Notes under the pieces: generated by a model | Told to the model about the DNA's origin: nothing | Databases searched by the model: none | Seen by the model: the letters and a program-made list of their open reading frames with translations, nothing else | Shown: piece after piece, positions 27,670-36,045 of the stretch | How the letters are laid out: the number at the start of each line of letters is the position of its first letter | Numbering within the stretch: the first letter of the stretch is position 1 | Assembly: GCA_024763085.1 (NCBI GenBank) | Contig: JANTGE010000003.1 | Span: forward strand, 1-40,826 | Origin: Acidimicrobiia bacterium | GTDB taxonomy: Bacteria > Actinomycetota > Acidimicrobiia > Spongiisociales > UBA4744 | Direction: 5' to 3' | Length of the DNA stretch: 40,826 nucleotides | Program-made: the position numbers and the translations under genes

Positions 27670-29423
27670 TCGCCACCGTCGTACCCGACGTCCCGTCCTT
27701 CTCCGTCGACGGCGGGTTCCGATATGAGGCGCTCGAGGGTACCCAGGTCGGGTCGATCGTCAGAGTGCCCCTCGCCGGACGAACGGTACGAGGCTGGGTG
27801 ACCCGCCTCGAGGAAGGTGACTCGAGCGGTCTGAAGCGCATCAAGTCGATTTCGGGGGAGCTGCCCATATTCGATGAGCGGCTACTCGAAGTGCTCCGGT
27901 GGGCCGCGTACCACTATGTGGCGCCCCTCTCGGTAATGCTGCCCCGAGCCGGTCCACCCAACCTGCCACGGATCGCCAAAGAACGACAGGGAGCACCCCC
28001 ACATGCGGCGGGCGATCATCTGCCGGCGCCGGTCAGGGAACTCACCACAGGGGCCCGGCGCCGACCCCTGTATGTCCTGGCAGGCAAAGAGGAGCAGCAA
28101 GTGGCCGCCGATGCCGTGCTCGCTGCTGCCGCTGCCGGGAGGTCGGTCATGGTGGTGCTTCCCACCGCCGCCGAAGTGGAAGGGTTCGCCGACCGCGTCG
28201 ACGACCTTGGGGGGCAGCCCCTCGTCGTATTGCCCTCCACCCCGGCGCGGGCCGCGACTCGTGCATGGAGCCAGGCCGCCACCCGGCCAGGAACGGTCAT
28301 CGTCGGTACCCACCGGATCGTGTTTTGGCCCGTCAAACAACTGGAACTGATCGTCATGATCGAAGAGGGCAGACGGGCGATGAAGGACCGCCAGACTCCT
28401 ACCGTCCACGGCAGAGATGTTGCCCGTCGGCGTGCCATCATCGAGAAATTCGGAATCCTGTATGTTGGGTCGGTTCCCTCCACCGCGCTCCTGGCTACCG
28501 GGGTTGAAGTCACCACCCTCTCCGGACATCGGCGTGCCTGGCCGCCCGTCGAGATCGTCGACCGAACCGAAGAGCCGCCCAACATAGGGCTGCTGGCAGA
28601 CCGGACCCGGGCGGCGATCGCCCAGGCCCTCCGTACCGGACGCCGTGTCTTCGTGTTTACCCATCGGCACGGCTACGCACCGGCCTCTCGGTGCGCTTCG
28701 TGCCGCACGATTCGTCTCTGTCCGGGCTGCGGTACCCGCCCCGAACCAGGCGACGTCTGCACCCGCTGCGGCGCCGCGCTCGGTCCGTGCGTCGCCTGTG
28801 GCTCACGACAGTTCGTGCCGCTTGGTGCCGGCACCGGCCGAGTGCAGGAGGAGATCCGGCGGGCGTTCGGCGACGTCGTCGGAGGCGTGGGGAGCGAAGC
28901 GTCCATCTGGGTAGGCACCGAACGAGACCTGCCGCGTCTCGGAGAAGTGTCCCTCGGGGTGGCCATCGATGCTGATGGGCTCATCCACGGCAGCGCCTAC
29001 AACGCCGCGGAAGAGGCGCTGCGGGTCCTTGCGAGACTTGCCAGTCTGATCCCGTTCGGAGACGGCCGAAGGCTCATCGTCCAAACCATCGAACCGCGCC
29101 ATCCTGTCTTGGAGACGCTCACCTCCGGGGATCCTCTGCCGTTCCTCCGCCGGGAGATCTCAGCACGGGCTCGACTCGGACTGCCGCCCGCAGGCGAGGT
29201 GCTGGTGCTCGAGGTGGCCGAGGGAACCGCCGGCGAACTGCTCGAAAGCGTCGCCACCAAGGAGGTATCGATCCTCGGGCCCGCCCTCCACCACGGACGG
29301 GAACGCTGGCTCGTCCAGGGTGCCGACTTGACCCGGTTCAAACAGACGCTCCGCCCGCTCGTGCAACGACTGAGAGACGGAGGAGCCACGGTGAGGATCG
29401 ACGTCGATCCTCTGGACCTCTAA
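27636..29423 (+). CDS. priA: PriA-like primosomal protein N' lacking recognisable helicase motifs
   Basis: ATVVPDVPSFSVDGGFRYEALEG (PriA DNA-binding domain), Cys-rich zinc region CASC...CPGC...CTRC...CVAC. Walker A not found. Possible true start ATC 27669. Confidence 0.85.
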   Translation: MGRARRRFGKLIATVVPDVPSFSVDGGFRYEALEGTQVGSIVRVPLAGRTVRGWVTRLEEGDSSGLKRIKSISGELPIFDERLLEVLRWAAYHYVAPLSVMLPRAGPPNLPRIAKERQGAPPHAAGDHLPAPVRELTTGARRRPLYVLAGKEEQQVAADAVLAAAAAGRSVMVVLPTAAEVEGFADRVDDLGGQPLVVLPSTPARAATRAWSQAATRPGTVIVGTHRIVFWPVKQLELIVMIEEGRRAMKDRQTPTVHGRDVARRRAIIEKFGILYVGSVPSTALLATGVEVTTLSGHRRAWPPVEIVDRTEEPPNIGLLADRTRAAIAQALRTGRRVFVFTHRHGYAPASRCASCRTIRLCPGCGTRPEPGDVCTRCGAALGPCVACGSRQFVPLGAGTGRVQEEIRRAFGDVVGGVGSEASIWVGTERDLPRLGEVSLGVAIDADGLIHGSAYNAAEEALRVLARLASLIPFGDGRRLIVQTIEPRHPVLETLTSGDPLPFLRREISARARLGLPPAGEVLVLEVAEGTAGELLESVATKEVSILGPALHHGRERWLVQGADLTRFKQTLRPLVQRLRDGGATVRIDVDPLDL

Positions 29424-29433
29424 GCTCCAACCC

Positions 29434-29931
29434 ATGGCGATCTTCCCCATCCGAACGTTTGGCGACCCCGTGTTGCGGGCGAAGGCCGAACCGGTCGACC
29501 CGATCGACGAGAGGGTCCGCCGGCTGGTCGAAGACATGATCGAAACGATGTACGACGCGCCTGGTGTCGGCCTGGCCGCCCCGCAGATCGGGGTCTCGAA
29601 GCAGGTGTTCGTCTTCGATGCCGGTGAAGGACCAAAGGTAGTGATCAATCCGATGCTGGTAGAGACGTCGGGGGAGTGGGAATTCGAAGAGGGCTGCCTC
29701 TCGGTCCCCGGCTACTTCTGGCCGATACGACGAGCGGCGTTTGCCAGGGTGACAGGGTGGGATGAGCACGGGCGTGAAGTCGAGTACGCCGGCGACGAAC
29801 TCTTGGGTCGAGTGCTGCAGCATGAATACGACCACCTCCAGGGGATGCTCCTGCTCGAGCGCCTGGCACCCGACGTGCGCAAAGAGGCCCTCCGCCATCT
29901 ACGCGAAAGGACGCTGGGGCTGGGCTCATGA
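29434..29931 (+). CDS. def: Peptide deformylase
   Basis: GVGLAAPQIGVSKQVFVFD, EEGCLSVPGY, QHEYDHLQGMLLLERL. Confidence 0.96.
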   Translation: MAIFPIRTFGDPVLRAKAEPVDPIDERVRRLVEDMIETMYDAPGVGLAAPQIGVSKQVFVFDAGEGPKVVINPMLVETSGEWEFEEGCLSVPGYFWPIRRAAFARVTGWDEHGREVEYAGDELLGRVLQHEYDHLQGMLLLERLAPDVRKEALRHLRERTLGLGS

Positions 29932-30836
29932 CCCGGGTGCTGTTCCTCGGTACGCCGACGTCGGCGGTGCCGACGCTGAAGAGGCTCGTCACCGAGTACG
30001 ACGTGGTCGGGGTGGTCACCCGTCCCGATCGGCCCAGAGGGCGATCGAACCGCCCTCAGCCGTCCCCGGTGAAGCAGGCGGCGGAGGAGCTCCACCTGCC
30101 GGTCGTGTCGTTGCGCGATGGCATCGCCGAACTTCGGCCCGAAGTGGCGGTTGTCGTCGCCTACGGGGTCATCATCAAACCCGAGACCCTCGAAGCCATC
30201 CCTCACGGTTTTCTCAATGTGCACTTTTCCCTGCTGCCTCGATGGCGGGGAGCGACACCGATCGAACATGCCCTTCTGGCCGGCGACGAAGTGACCGGGG
30301 TCACCATCATTCGCCTGGACGAGGGGCTCGACACCGGGCCCATCGTTGCTCAACGAGCCGTACCTATCGGCGAAGAAGACGACGCCTCCACGCTCACCGC
30401 CTCACTTGCCGACCTCGGAGCGGGCCTGCTCGTCGAGACACTGCCCGCCCATCTCGCCGGGACCTTGGCTCCGAGGCCCCAGGATGACGCATCGGCGACG
30501 TACGCTCCCCGCCTGCCCGACTCGGTCTTCGACCTCGATCCGGAACGACCCGCCTTCGAGCTGTGGCGAACCGTACGAGCGGCGACGACACGTCGCGGAG
30601 CGAGCATCGACCTCGACGGCCAAAGAGTGAAGATCTGGCGGGCCCGCGTCGGCGACTGCGACGCAGAACCGGGACAGGTGATCGCCGTCGAAGACGGCAT
30701 TGCCATTGGCACAGCAAGCGGCTGCCTGGTCCCCGTCGAGGTTCAGGCACCGGGACGTAAGCGCATGCCTGTCGCCGCCTGGCTGCGCGGCCTCCGGAAG
30801 ACGCCGACGGTGGCCCGGCGCCCTACACTCGACTGA
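29928..30836 (+). CDS. fmt: Methionyl-tRNA formyltransferase
   Basis: VLFLGTPTSAVPTLKRLV, FLNVHFSLLPRWRGATPIEHALLAGDEVTGVTIIRLDEGLDTGPI. Confidence 0.96.
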   Translation: MTRVLFLGTPTSAVPTLKRLVTEYDVVGVVTRPDRPRGRSNRPQPSPVKQAAEELHLPVVSLRDGIAELRPEVAVVVAYGVIIKPETLEAIPHGFLNVHFSLLPRWRGATPIEHALLAGDEVTGVTIIRLDEGLDTGPIVAQRAVPIGEEDDASTLTASLADLGAGLLVETLPAHLAGTLAPRPQDDASATYAPRLPDSVFDLDPERPAFELWRTVRAATTRRGASIDLDGQRVKIWRARVGDCDAEPGQVIAVEDGIAIGTASGCLVPVEVQAPGRKRMPVAAWLRGLRKTPTVARRPTLD

Positions 30837-31495
30837 TGCGCACTCCACGAATCGCACCCTCGATCCTGTCCGCCGACTTCGGAGCTCTCGCCACGGACGT
30901 CGCCCGCGTCGAACCCGAAGCCGACCTGTTGCACCTCGACGTGATGGACGGCCACTTCGTACCCAACCTGACCTTCGGCATGCCGGTGATCAGAGCGCTT
31001 CGCCGCAGCTCGGCGCTCTTCTTCGACTGCCATCTGATGACCACCAACCCGCACGTCTACTTCGCCGATCTCCAGAAAGCCGGGGCGGATCTCGTCACCG
31101 TACACATCGAGGTGTATCCGAACCCCACCGAGGTGGCTGCGCTGGCCCGAGACCACGGCCTGTCGTTTGGCCTGGCACTCAACCCGCCTACGCCGTACGA
31201 GGCCGTCGAACCCTATCTCGACCTCGTAGACCTTCTGCTCGTCATGTCGGTGAACCCAGGGTTCGGCGGGCAATCGTTCATGCCCGAGGTGCTCAAAAAA
31301 GTCGAGCGGGCCAGAAAGGCCATTGACCTCGAGGGACTTCCTGCCGATATAGAGATCGACGGAGGCATCAGCCCCGTCACCGCTCCGCAGGCTCGCAGAG
31401 CCGGGGCCGACATCTTCGTGGCCGGAAGCTCCGTGTTCCGGACGCCAGATCCGGCCCAGGCGATCAGGGATCTGCGGGCAGCCGTAGAGGAGTGA
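30836..31495 (+). CDS. rpe: Ribulose-phosphate 3-epimerase
   Basis: RIAPSILSADFGAL, LHLDVMDGHFVPNLTFGMPVI, MSVNPGFGGQSF, EIDGGI. Confidence 0.96.
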   Translation: MRTPRIAPSILSADFGALATDVARVEPEADLLHLDVMDGHFVPNLTFGMPVIRALRRSSALFFDCHLMTTNPHVYFADLQKAGADLVTVHIEVYPNPTEVAALARDHGLSFGLALNPPTPYEAVEPYLDLVDLLLVMSVNPGFGGQSFMPEVLKKVERARKAIDLEGLPADIEIDGGISPVTAPQARRAGADIFVAGSSVFRTPDPAQAIRDLRAAVEE

Positions 31496-31496
31496 A

Positions 31497-32426
31497 ATGG
31501 CAGAACGGATTCTGGTCGTAGACGACGACCCGGACATCCTGCAGTTCATACGGGTCAACCTCGAACTGGAGGGATTCGGGGTCGAGTTGGCGACGACCGG
31601 CGCCGACGCGATCGAGTCGGTGTCGCAACAGCCGCCCGACCTGGTACTCCTGGACGTCATGATGCCCGGGATGGACGGCTTCGGGGTACTTCGCAGACTG
31701 CGAGCGCATCCCGCCGCGGCCAACACGTCGATCATCCTCCTCACCGCCAGGACGCTGCCCGAAGACCGTATCCGGGGTCTCGAACTCGGCGCCGACGACT
31801 ACATCACGAAACCTTTCGATGTCGACGAGCTGATCGCCCGGGTGAAGGCGGTACTCAGAAGGTCGCAGACGATGCGGGACGTGTCGCCCCTCACCGGGCT
31901 TCCGGGCAACTTTCGGATTTCGCAGGAGTTGGAGCGTCGCATCCGGCAAGGGAGTCCACTGGCCATCGTCCAGGCGGACCTCGACAACTTCAAGGCCTAC
32001 AACGACCACTACGGCTTCATGCGGGGAGACCAGGTCATCAAGTTCACCGCCCATGCGCTCCTCGAAGCCGCCGCCGGATGCGGTGCCGCCGATGCGTTCG
32101 TCGGGCACATTGGAGGGGATGACTTCCTGGCCGTCGTCCACCCTGACGCCGTTGAGACCTTCTGCAAGCTGGGAATCACGACCTTCGACAACGGCATTCT
32201 GGACTTCTACGACACCGAAGACGCCCTCCGGGGCTACATCGAGGTGCCCGACCGGCGGGGAGAACAGCACGCGTTCCCGATCGTATCTATCTCGATGGGT
32301 GTCGTAACGAACCTGCATCGTCCGATCACGTCACAGTGGGAGGCCTCGGCCATCGCCGTGGAGATGAAGGAGTTCGCCAAGCAGGTGGCCGGCTCCTCCT
32401 ACCGGATCGACCGACGGACCGCCTGA
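31497..32426 (+). CDS. Response regulator with C-terminal GGDEF-like (GGDDF) domain
   Basis: REC motifs LVVDDDPD, LVLLDVMMPGMDGFGVLRRLR, TKPFDVDEL; output domain QADLDNFKAYNDHYGFMRGDQVI...VGHIGGDDFLAVV. Confidence 0.85.
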   Translation: MAERILVVDDDPDILQFIRVNLELEGFGVELATTGADAIESVSQQPPDLVLLDVMMPGMDGFGVLRRLRAHPAAANTSIILLTARTLPEDRIRGLELGADDYITKPFDVDELIARVKAVLRRSQTMRDVSPLTGLPGNFRISQELERRIRQGSPLAIVQADLDNFKAYNDHYGFMRGDQVIKFTAHALLEAAAGCGAADAFVGHIGGDDFLAVVHPDAVETFCKLGITTFDNGILDFYDTEDALRGYIEVPDRRGEQHAFPIVSISMGVVTNLHRPITSQWEASAIAVEMKEFAKQVAGSSYRIDRRTA

Positions 32427-32450
32427 CCTCCACTACACTGGCCGTGCCCA

Positions 32451-32561
32451 CCTTCAGGGCAGGGTGCAATTCCCGACCGGCGGTGAAAGCCCGCGACCCC
32501 CGACTGGGGTTGATCCGGTGGAACTCCGGAGCCGACGGTGACAGTCCGGATGGAAGAAGGC
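32451..32561 (+). ncRNA. FMN (RFN) riboswitch
   Basis: TTCAGGGCAGGGTGCAATTCCCGACCGGCGGTGAAAGCCCGCGA...GGTTGATCCGGTGGAACTCCGGAGCCGACGGTGACAGTCCGGATGGAAGAAGG matches the RFN consensus throughout; directly upstream of rib genes. Confidence 0.97.
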
Positions 32562-32603
32562 GGGTGTCGTGCGTGCGCGCGCCCACCCACCAGAGAGGAC
32601 CAC

Positions 32604-33644
32604 GTGGACGCGACGCATCTCGAGAGAGCCGTCGAATTGGCGCAGCAGGCTCAGCCGCACCCGAACCCGCGGGTGGGAGCCGTCGTCGTCGACACGGCCG
32701 GCCAGGTGGTTGGAGAGGGTATGCACCGCGGCCCCGGCTCGCCTCACGCCGAGGCGGTCGCTCTCGAGGTGGCCGGGAACCGGGCAGCAGGCGGCACCCT
32801 CTACGTCACCCTGGAACCCTGTAACCATCAGGGCCGCACTCCGCCGTGCACCGACGCGATCATCGAAGCCGGCATTCGTCGGGTGGTGGCGGCGGCAGAA
32901 GACCCTGACGTTCAGGTCAGCGGACGTGGATTCGACCGGCTGCGAGCAGCCGGCATCGAAGTGGTGGTCGGCGTTCCCGGTGTAGACGGAGAGGCGGTGG
33001 ACCCTGGCTACTTCATCCACCGCCGTCTTGGCCGGCCCAGAGTCACCTTGAAAATGGCAGCCACCTTCGACGGGCAGACCGCAGCCGCCGACGGCAGTTC
33101 ACAGTGGATCACCGGCGAGGCCTCGAGGGAGGACGCCCACCGGCTCCGCTCCGAGTCGGACGCGGTGATGGTCGGAATCGGCACGGTCATCGCCGACGAT
33201 CCCCGGCTGGATGTGCGGCTCGTGGAAACTGCACGGCAGCCGCGACCTATCGTGGTCGAAGGAAAGCGCGAGGTCCCCGCCGATGCAGCGATCTTGCAGA
33301 GAGACCCACTGATCCTCAGTCCGCGGGAAGGCGGCGGACGCATAGCCGTTCCTGACGGATCCTCTGTCGACCTTCGGAGCGGCCTGCAGGAACTCGGGTC
33401 TCGGGGCATCGTCGATCTCCTCGTCGAAGGAGGTCCGGGACTCGCCGCATCGCTGTGGTCCGCCGGGCTGGTCGACAGGCTGGTGGTCTACCTCGCAGGG
33501 AAAATCGCAGGTGGGATCGGCAAGGGAATGTTTACGGACGTGTTCGCGACGATCGGACAGGCGACACCGGTGAAGATCGCCGGTGAAGAACGGCTCGGGT
33601 CCGATCTTCGCATCGAGATGGAGGTGAGATGTTTACCGGCATAG
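32604..33644 (+). CDS. ribD: Bifunctional diaminohydroxyphosphoribosylaminopyrimidine deaminase/5-amino-6-(5-phosphoribosylamino)uracil reductase
   Basis: HPNPRVGAVVVD, HAEAVAL, LEPCNHQGRTPPCTDAI, reductase domain; GTG 32604 with GAGAGGA SD (ORF-track start lies inside the riboswitch). Confidence 0.94.
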   Translation: MDATHLERAVELAQQAQPHPNPRVGAVVVDTAGQVVGEGMHRGPGSPHAEAVALEVAGNRAAGGTLYVTLEPCNHQGRTPPCTDAIIEAGIRRVVAAAEDPDVQVSGRGFDRLRAAGIEVVVGVPGVDGEAVDPGYFIHRRLGRPRVTLKMAATFDGQTAAADGSSQWITGEASREDAHRLRSESDAVMVGIGTVIADDPRLDVRLVETARQPRPIVVEGKREVPADAAILQRDPLILSPREGGGRIAVPDGSSVDLRSGLQELGSRGIVDLLVEGGPGLAASLWSAGLVDRLVVYLAGKIAGGIGKGMFTDVFATIGQATPVKIAGEERLGSDLRIEMEVRCLPA

Positions 33645-34216
33645 TGGAAGCGCTCGGGCAGGTGCGTTCGCTCGAGATGACCGAGCGCGGGGCCCGACTG
33701 CGAGTCGAGGCGCCCCTCGAAGGGTTCGACATCGGTGACTCGGTCGCGGTCAACGGAGTCTGCCTGACCGTCGTCGAACATGACACGGAAGGCTTCTCCG
33801 TCGACGTCGTTCCCGAGACGCTCCAGCGCACCAATCTCGGTCTTCTCTCCGTGGGAGACGCCGTCGATCTGGAGCGGCCGCTCAGGAGCGACGGTCGCTT
33901 CGATGGGCACATCGTCCAGGGACATGTCGACGGTGTCGGGGAGATTCGGGACGTGATCGAAGACGATGATGGCGTGAGGATGCGAATCGGCGTCGGTGCC
34001 GACCTCGCCCGCTATATAGCCGAGAAAGGTTCCATCGCCGTCGATGGGGTGAGCCTGACCGTCACCAAAGCCGGCGATGACTGGTTCGAGGTGGCCCTGA
34101 TCCCTCACACGCTCGCTGTGACGGTGCTTGGCCGACGGACATCGAGGGACTCGGTGAACCTGGAGGTCGACATCGTAGCCAAGTACGTCGAACGGCTCTG
34201 GGGAGGTCGCCGATGA
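33629..34216 (+). CDS. ribE: Riboflavin synthase alpha subunit
   Basis: [20 protein letters not shown], duplicated barrel domain. Confidence 0.95.
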   Translation: MFTGIVEALGQVRSLEMTERGARLRVEAPLEGFDIGDSVAVNGVCLTVVEHDTEGFSVDVVPETLQRTNLGLLSVGDAVDLERPLRSDGRFDGHIVQGHVDGVGEIRDVIEDDDGVRMRIGVGADLARYIAEKGSIAVDGVSLTVTKAGDDWFEVALIPHTLAVTVLGRRTSRDSVNLEVDIVAKYVERLWGGRR

Positions 34217-35433
34217 GCTTCGCTCCGATCGAAGAGGCCGTCGCGGCGATGAAGGATGGACGGTTCGTGATCGTCGTCGATGACGAAGACCGGGAGAACG
34301 AGGGAGACCTCATCCTGGCGGCCGAGAAGGCCACCCCGGAGACGATCGGTTTCATGGTGCGCCACACCAGCGGCATCATCTGCGTTCCGCTGCTCGGAGA
34401 GCGACTCGACCAGCTTCGTATCCCGATGATGGTGACCCACAACACCGACCTGCGGAACACGGCCTTTACCGTCTCCGTCGACTACGCGCCCAGCACGACG
34501 ACCGGCATCTCGGCACGAGATAGGGCGGCGACGATCACCGCCATGGTCGATGAGGCCACGGCACCTGAGGACCTGACCAGGCCGGGGCACATTTTCCCGT
34601 TGCGGTACCAGCCCGGAGGTGTGTTGCGTCGTGCCGGACACACCGAGGCTGCCGTCGACCTGGCGACGCTGGCCGGGTTGTATCCGGCCGGGGTGCTTGC
34701 AGAGATCGTCAACGAAGACGGGGAGGTAGCCCGTCTGCCCGACCTCGAACGGTTCGCCAAGGAGCACGACCTCGTGATGATTTCGATCGCCGACCTCATT
34801 GCGTACCGGCGGCGGCAGCAACGCCTGGTGCGGCGCGGTGCCGAAGCAAGGCTGCCCACCGAATTCGGGGTCTTTCGCGCCATTGCCTATGAGTCGCTCA
34901 TCGACCACCGGGAACACCTGGCCCTCGTCATGGGAGAGGTCTCCGGAGAAGAGAACGTCCTCGTACGGGTGCACTCTGAATGTCTGACCGGAGACACGTT
35001 TGGCAGTCTCCGTTGCGATTGCGGGTTCCAGCTACGAGACGCCATGCGCCAGATCGCCGAGGAAGGCCAAGGGGTGCTGTTGTATCTCCGCGGCCACGAG
35101 GGTCGCGGCATCGGACTCATGCACAAACTCGAGGCGTACGCGCTGCAGGACCATGGCCGCGATACGGTCGAGGCCAACCTGGAACTTGGACTGCCGACCG
35201 ACGCCCGCGACTACGGCGTCGGTGCACAGATCCTCTCCGACCTGGGGTTGAGCACCCTCAGGTTGATGACGAACAACCCAACGAAGCGGGCCGGCATCGA
35301 GGGGTACGGACTCGAGATCGTCGAGACGGTACCGCTCGAGGTGGCGCCGAATCCTGAGAATCTCGCCTATCTCACGACGAAAGTCGAGAAACTCGGCCAC
35401 GAACTGCACCTGGAGGGACATGACCATTCGTGA
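34213..35433 (+). CDS. ribBA: Bifunctional DHBP synthase/GTP cyclohydrolase II
   Basis: [22 protein letters not shown]..., [41 protein letters not shown]. Confidence 0.96.
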   Translation: MSFAPIEEAVAAMKDGRFVIVVDDEDRENEGDLILAAEKATPETIGFMVRHTSGIICVPLLGERLDQLRIPMMVTHNTDLRNTAFTVSVDYAPSTTTGISARDRAATITAMVDEATAPEDLTRPGHIFPLRYQPGGVLRRAGHTEAAVDLATLAGLYPAGVLAEIVNEDGEVARLPDLERFAKEHDLVMISIADLIAYRRRQQRLVRRGAEARLPTEFGVFRAIAYESLIDHREHLALVMGEVSGEENVLVRVHSECLTGDTFGSLRCDCGFQLRDAMRQIAEEGQGVLLYLRGHEGRGIGLMHKLEAYALQDHGRDTVEANLELGLPTDARDYGVGAQILSDLGLSTLRLMTNNPTKRAGIEGYGLEIVETVPLEVAPNPENLAYLTTKVEKLGHELHLEGHDHS

Positions 35434-35890
35434 GGTACAAGGAACCCCCGCGGGGAACGGTCTCCACGTCGGCGTCGTCGTCGCCGACTTCAACGCCTCG
35501 GTGACCGACGCCCTCCTGTCCGGAGCTCTGGAGGCTCTGGAACGACATGGGACCGACCGGGTCACCGTTGTCCACGTACCCGGGGCATGGGAACTGCCTC
35601 TCGCCGCGCAACGCCTTGCGGAGGGGGTCGATGCGGTGGTGGCCGTCGGTGCCGTGATCCTCGGGGAGACCGACCACTACCACCACGTCGCCACCCAGGC
35701 GATGGAGGGCTTGACCCGGGTGGGCCTCTCGGCCGGGAAACCCGTCACCAATGCCGTGCTGACCGTCCGCGAGTTTCGCCATGCGCAGGAGCGGTCGGAG
35801 CCGGGTCCAGGCAACAAGGGCTACGAGGCGGCCGAGGCGGCACTCGCCATGGTGTCGGTGCTGGAGCAACTCGACGGTTCCGCCTCCTGA
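35420..35890 (+). CDS. ribH: 6,7-dimethyl-8-ribityllumazine synthase
   Basis: [56 protein letters not shown]. Confidence 0.95.
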   Translation: MTIREVQGTPAGNGLHVGVVVADFNASVTDALLSGALEALERHGTDRVTVVHVPGAWELPLAAQRLAEGVDAVVAVGAVILGETDHYHHVATQAMEGLTRVGLSAGKPVTNAVLTVREFRHAQERSEPGPGNKGYEAAEAALAMVSVLEQLDGSAS

Positions 35891-35896
35891 CCCGCG

Positions 35897-35924
35897 TTGA
35901 CACGGACCTGGCGGTCCGTATACT
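35897..35924 (+). promoter_or_regulatory. Sigma70-like promoter for infC-rpmI-rplT with palindromic spacer
   Basis: TTGACA - 16 nt - TATACT; the spacer is exactly CGGACC-TGGC-GGTCCG. Confidence 0.8.
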
Positions 35925-35928
35925 GCAT

Positions 35929-36045
35929 ATGACAACCCAGGCAAAGCGGAGGAAGCGCTCCCACCCGGCCACCGTAGAGGTGCGCCGAGGTCCCCGAAAC
36001 GGTGGCTTGCTTCGCGATGCCGCCGTTTTTCATAGGAGGAAGTGA
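35929..36045 (+). CDS. Candidate 38-codon basic leader ORF upstream of infC
   Basis: MTTQAKRRKRSHPATVEVRRGPRNGGLLRDAAVFHRRK*; TGA overlaps infC start region (GTGATC). Confidence 0.4.
   Translation: MTTQAKRRKRSHPATVEVRRGPRNGGLLRDAAVFHRRK
35997..36030 (+). terminator. Candidate attenuator terminator in the infC leader
   Basis: AAACGGTGGC (35997-36006)/GCCGCCGTTT (36019-36028), one G-U pair, followed by Ts (run of five T, 36026-36030). Confidence 0.7.
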
